Assembly: GCF_032854445.1 (NCBI RefSeq)
Contig: NC_088306.1
Location: forward strand, 29,109,764-29,173,763
Origin: Liolophura sinensis
Lineage: Eukaryota > Mollusca > Polyplacophora > Chitonida > Chitonidae
Direction of reading: 5' to 3'
DNA: 64,000 nucleotides
The first letter of the stretch is position 1, and each line of letters starts with the position of its first letter. Below the pieces are notes generated by a model that was not told the origin of the DNA, made no database searches, and saw only the letters and a program-made list of their open reading frames with translations. Of the stretch, positions 59,626 to 64,000 are shown piece by piece. The position numbers and the translations under genes were made by a program.

Positions 59626-60796
59626 ATGTGTATACTCTCCGTAGATATTTTGCATTAACCAATCGGCCACTATGCGCTCACAGCTGTTAGTTTAACCCGT
59701 TGAGATTTCGTGTTGTTGCTTATTAGAATTAATGAATTTTATTTTTATCATGTGAAGCCAAAAAGCATTTTAGCGACTCGACTGAGAACCGCTCCCACTT
59801 AATAATGTAGTTTAGTGCGTTTAGGCTTATTACATGAAGCAATGTGCTTTGAGCTACTTTTTAATATGCCGATGCGTACAGATTAAGAGTAAGCGGTAAC
59901 TAGTTCCGATCGGCGTTGTTTTGCCTGTTAAACAATTAGTGTAGCAAATAAAGTAGCCAGTATGTCAATGGTGTTAATTGCCACAAGCGGCTGAAATGCT
60001 CCACAAGTGCTTTGGGATTGCAAAGTATCAATCAATCAGGAGCATCCGGGGAGACTGTGTACCGAACTACAGACCAATCAATCCTACCAGACGGCCATAA
60101 GTGTTATGCAAATTAGCTGCTGTACTAGACCATGGGGTCTCCGTTGTGACGCGCGTATCCCGTTGTACGACATCCAAAGCTCTTCGAGGCTAAGAAAATA
60201 TTAGTTTTCGGACATGTTTAGCGAGGTGATCGAGACACCCCACGTGTCGGGGAGTCGGCGTGATTTAGAGAGGTGCTTGGAATCTGAAGTCCGCCACTTC
60301 TGTTCGCATGCGTAAGTCGCTCGTCTGGTCAACTCACATTATGGCCTGTAATGAAGGCACGCTGGTTGAACTCAGTCCACGTCGCCGTGCTCGAGTCTGT
60401 AAATCACGCCATGCCGCGGAATTCCGCGGAGCCGATGTCTTCAGCTGCCGTGTGCTGGATAAGACGCACAGATTCACGTTTAGACAGTGATGGACTATGC
60501 GTGTTTCTATTGGCTATCTCCATTGACCCATTTGTCAAGACACTGGTTATGGCCGTGGATGCGGATAAATCGCACGAGCAATGTTCAGCTGAATGCCGGT
60601 TTTGTTGTTGCCCATACTTCTCACGTCTGCGAATAACCTCAGTTATATTTGTCAGCTATTGTGGGAATTGCTTTCGTCTGTGGTTAATTTTCTACGTGCC
60701 ATGATCCGGATTTTGGTATCCGTCTACCAAAAGATCATATCAGATACGTTATATATACAGAAAAAGGAAGCTTCTGTCGAGGTATCATCCACTTTC
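59626..60796. other. No confirmed gene
   Basis: A plus-strand frame at 60351-60704 (about 117 codons) includes LCVFLLAISIDPFVKTLV, which looks like a membrane-proximal protein segment. The rest is unconvincing and two other frames overlap it. I do not assign a family. Confidence 0.3.
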
Positions 60797-61108
60797 GGTG
60801 GTGAAATGGTTAGAGCTGTCCACTTCGAAGTCTGGAGAGCCCGGCATCAAACTTGGGTCGGGTAATACAAAGGACTTTAAAAATGGTACTTGTTGCAGCC
60901 TCACTTTGCATCCAGCAGTGACAGATTAGAGCCAGGAAACATGAATGGTTGGCCCGGTGTCAGTATAAAGTGACTGGGTGTCATGTCTGGTGTCTTCGGC
61001 ATGATACGTCAGTGACGGCATCCACAAGAAGGCAAGGTATATGTACACGCACATAATGACTCCTCGTCGTCATATGGCTGAAAAATGGAAAAATAAGTTA
61101 AACCCCAT
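60797..61108 (+). mobile_element. SINE-B-type element, forward
   Basis: The head GGTGGTGAAATGGTTAGAGC is A-box-like, and GGCATCAAACTTGGGTCGGG is B-box-like. The body includes AAAAATGGTACTTGTTGCAG, GTGTCAGTATAAAGTGACTG and CTGGTGTCTTCGGCATGATA. The tail CTCCTCGTCGTCATATGGCT plus AAAAATGG and TTAAACCCC matches the 3' tail of the reversed SINE-B at 50581-50931. The body differs, so they are probably subfamilies sharing a tail. No target duplication is visible because a tandem array abuts the 3' end. Confidence 0.8.
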
Positions 61109-61116
61109 GTACACAA

Positions 61117-61590
61117 ACATTCACATATGGCACAGTACTCATACATACACATATATGGTACAGTACTCATTCATGCACATATATGGCACAGTACTCATAC
61201 ATACACAGATATGGCACAGTACTCATACATACACATATATGGCGCAGTACGCATACATACAGATATATGGCGCAGTACGCATACATACACATATATGGCA
61301 CAGTACTCATACATACACATATATGGCATAGTACTCATACATACACAGATATGGCACAGTACTCATACATACACATATATGGCGCAGTACGCATACATAC
61401 ACATATATGGCGCAGTACGCATACATACACATATATGGCACAGTACTCATACATACACATATATGGCATAGTACTCATACATACACTTATATGGCACAGT
61501 ACGCATACATACGCATATATGGCACAGTACGCATACATACACATATATGGCGCAGTACGCATACATACACATATATGGCACAGTACGCAT
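61117..61590. repeat. 28-bp tandem array, about 17 units
   Basis: The unit CATACATACACATATATGGC plus ACAGTACT has the palindrome CATATATG in every copy. Sub-variants are GCGCAGTACG, GCATAGTACT and ACAGATATGG. Every frame is open for long distances on both strands as a by-product (a 28-residue period over three units). It starts directly at the tail of a SINE. Confidence 0.95.
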
Positions 61591-61653
61591 TATTATTGTC
61601 CTCATATATATTAGCCTTATTGAGTCCGATTGTAATTCGTCATAAAAGGGAAG

Positions 61654-61720
61654 TGGCCACCGTCGTATAAGTGAAATATTCTTGAGTACGGCGTAAAACA
61701 CCAATCAAATAAATAAATAA
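61654..61720 (+). mobile_element. SINE-A tail insertion with perfect target-site duplication
   Basis: Only 67 bp: TGGCCACCGTCGTATAAGTG, AAATATTCTTGAGTACGGCG, TAAAACACCAATCAAATAAA and TAAATAA. ATAAAAGGGAAG at 61642-61653 and 61721-61732 is an exact 12-bp duplication. It is an extreme 5' truncation at insertion. Confidence 0.92.
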
Positions 61721-61732
61721 ATAAAAGGGAAG

Positions 61733-62429
61733 CGAAGTATACAATGTTATAATAATTGAAGTGTGAGATGGATAACTTTTCCTACCCATGCTTTGACACT
61801 AAGCGCATATCTTTTGGGGGAAATCGTTGATTTTGTCTGAATTATGCCAACTATTAGACTTATAATACTTATAACAATCAGTAATAAAAACGGGGTACAG
61901 CGAAAGTGACTATTGGTTTGTTCTAGATGTGCCATTACAATCTCGTTTCAAATGCCCGTTTTAGCTGAAGATATTTCATAATTTTTCAACCCCCTGTAAT
62001 GTTGGTACATTTGTGATGAGCGCGGCTTACCCTGCTTTCCAAAGTTAAGTCATCTGGTAATCCCGTTTATTAGCCCATTGTTGGTTCTCTAGGCACCAAG
62101 CCTTCGTTGTTCGACAGCTCTTGGCTGTCCTCGTGAAGGCCCGACGTGACACTGCGCTGGTGGTGCTCCAAATTGCGCCAATTTATTTACAGTTACGTCG
62201 TGTAGCAAAGATCGCCGGTGGGCTTGTTAAATTCATCTCCCAATTATCGCCTTAAAAGGTAGACTCCCCTAGAGGGGAAACATGCGTTCTATTGGCGTGT
62301 TCTCTGGCTGAACCCTAGCATGTCCACGGTGGGGAAATGACGGGGTGAGGAGAGGTTTGGGGGAGTTGGTGATGACGGCCGAATGTCCCCAGGCCATAAC
62401 ATGAGTCTACTTAAATTGTTGTAAATCCC
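61733..62429. other. No recognised gene
   Basis: Unique sequence with nothing recognised. Confidence 0.35.
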
Positions 62430-62712
62430 CGTGAAATTGAAGATGGCGGCAGTGGATAGCTGGAGGGATCATGTCTCTCGTTTGATCTCGGGATCGCCGT
62501 GACCACATTTCACCAATCCCTCGGCATTTCCTGGACCCGATTTTAATCACATCAGGTATCACCATCGTAAATAAGTTCCGGTATTTTACATGTGAGCACG
62601 TTACGCCGGGCACTCCTGTTCCCATGCACCCGTACATCTGATCGTCGTTGGATAAATGAAAAATAATTTGAGTATTTAAAAAAAACTTGGCGTTAATCAA
62701 TCAATCAAATAA
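62430..62712 (+). mobile_element. Probable SINE-C (third type), 3' part clear
   Basis: The end GTTGGATAAATGAAAAATAA, then TTTGAGTATTT and GGCGTTAATCAATCAATCAA matches the layout of the SINE-A tail (AGTGAAATATTCTTGAGTAC, GGCGTAAAACACCAATC). The upstream 200 bp (CTGGAGGGATCATGTCTCTC, CCAATCCCTCGGCATTTCCT, CACCATCGTAAATAAGTTCC) is unrelated to SINE-A. It resembles a molluscan SINE body that I know only loosely. The head and target duplication were not identified, so the start is a guess. Confidence 0.55.
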
Positions 62713-63778
62713 GATGCTTCAATATAACTATACGAACACGTGAAGAATTCTGTGAAATATGTGTAATTTGTTCCAGCATTTACCGGAAACGATGTTTTTC
62801 AACAGATAGAAGTAGAGCATCGTTTTTAGTGATTGTTGCACGTAATACCAGATGTATACGTAACCAGTGTTGTTTTCTCAACAGGTTGAGTAGAAAAGAA
62901 AAATGTAGATCACACCCTAGCAATTACTCCCATTAATATGTTTCAGTTGTTTATGGGGTTCCCAATATTAGGGTATCACAGGTCTATAGCAGGAGAGGCT
63001 GATTCAACTTCTAGTCGATTGCTTTATTGTTAGTTCCTTAAACATGACAACCTTGATGAACTAGCGTGGTGCACGTTTTGAAAACTGATCGTATTTGCGT
63101 AAAGCATTACCAGAGTCTTTCCCGTCTCCACTGAAAACTGCTGACTGCAACTGTTTGCAAGAATCCGTTCTAATGTTTCACTTTGTATACCTTCTTTGAT
63201 GGTTTGCGTTGTACGTGATTATTCACCCGAAACTTCCATTATGGTTGAAGGCTGAAGATACAGGAATATCTGTTACGACGCCGAGACGTTGTGGCCTGGA
63301 CCTTGGCGTGAGCGAACTGGTATCTGTGTAGGCCTACTTTGGCTGAATGGATTTCGTGTGTGGTGTACAGTTAGGCAACACTATAAACATGTCACCCTTC
63401 GTGACAAGACCAAAACATTGTTCAAAGGTACATGCACGTTAAAATCTTATGGTTATTCTGAATATAAAATAAAAACATATCTTAAAAGCATATAATGTCC
63501 ACAAATCTTACTGAATTCTTGAATAATTTTTACGACTTCACTCAACTTCTTACTGAGAAAGAAGGCATTGATTATTTGAAAATCGTTCTGAGGTTGTGTC
63601 TGGAGTTCCGTTCTTGAACCACGTGTTCAAATTAAGGCCTTAATTACTGCCCGGTAGATCGCCCTAATTAGTCTAATCAGTCAAGACGATGTTTCATGCA
63701 TGATTAACTACTTCTCCCGTCCGATCTGTAGATTCAGGACGCTGGACAATATAGGCAACCTGTCGGAGATGTTCCCAT
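62713..63778. other. No recognised gene
   Basis: Unique sequence with nothing recognised. Confidence 0.35.
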
Positions 63779-63910
63779 GATCTTACTAGCCAACCTAACT
63801 GACCTTACTAGCCAACCTAGCTGATCTTACAAGCCAAACTAACTGATCTATCTAGCCAACCTAACTTATCTTAGTAGCCAACCTAACTGATCTTACAAGC
63901 CAACCTAAAT
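63779..63910. repeat. 22-bp tandem repeat, 6 units
   Basis: The unit GATCTTACTAGCCAACCTAA plus CT recurs, with variants GACCTTACTAG, GATCTTACAAG, GATCTATCTAG and TATCTTAGTAG. The length is constant across all six units. Confidence 0.95.
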
Positions 63911-64000
63911 GCGGGAATGTTCTGGTGAAGGTCTTACTACCTGTATGGTATATGTGTGGCCTCTACCTGTACTATCCCAGACACAACACTTTGATATGGC

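Noticed and set aside
61041-61704. Tyrosine- and histidine-rich repeat frames (HIWHSTHTYTYMA type) and their opposite-strand cysteine-rich frames
   Set aside because: They are translations of the 28-bp array, open in several frames on both strands.

Overview
This is a gene-poor, repeat-dominated stretch of an animal nuclear genome. It is probably from a mollusc or a related lophotrochozoan. That assignment rests mainly on full-length and truncated copies of a tRNA-derived SINE that I remember from molluscan genomes: a tRNA-like head, a conserved 'CACCATAATGCTGGCC' core and a '(CA)AATAAATAAATA' tail. There are no bacterial-style operons, no rRNA, no CRISPR array and no intact host gene that I can defend. 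Roughly 17-18 kb of the 64 kb is tandem array, and dispersed transposon-type repeats occupy several kb more.

Layout. 1-6.25 kb: unique, no recognisable gene. 6.25-9.33 kb: 28-bp minisatellite, followed by a MITE-like element with 15-bp inverted ends (9.34-9.79 kb). 13.1-15.05 kb: SINE copies, one with a perfect 12-bp target-site duplication. 15.27-18.02 kb: a dispersed element (called here the '48-element') carrying a 2.5-kb tandem array. 18.7-20.5 kb: fragments of the same element and a reverse-transcriptase remnant. 21.2-26.1 kb: 4.9-kb array of 52-bp (26+26) units. 26.5-29.7 kb: second 48-element copy with a 2.9-kb array. 30-48 kb: SINEs, many short 48-element copies, a Harbinger-like transposase remnant, small minisatellites and a 106-bp AT microsatellite. 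48.3-49.5 kb: 55-bp array. 50.4-51.0 kb: a second-family SINE nested inside a 48-element copy. 51.2-51.9 kb: two short reverse-strand open frames that might be exons. 54.4-54.7 kb: a frameshifted THAP zinc-finger domain. 55.6-57.0 kb: a SINE whose core has expanded to about 14 tandem copies. 58-63.9 kb: more SINE and 48-element copies, a 28-bp array at 61.1 kb and a 22-bp array at 63.8 kb.

The most interesting theme is the birth of tandem arrays from dispersed elements. One short element family occurs about 20 times in both orientations, usually with a single 48-bp 3' unit. In two places that same unit has expanded into multi-kb arrays while the element's own flanks remain on each side. A SINE core has done the same at 55.6-57 kb. 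A 17-bp segment of another 48-element copy has done so on a small scale at 35.45 kb. The long open frames in these arrays (up to 537 codons) follow from unit lengths that are multiples of three; I do not regard them as genes.

All calls come from reading the sequence by eye. Family names are from memory and boundaries are approximate unless target-site duplications fix them.
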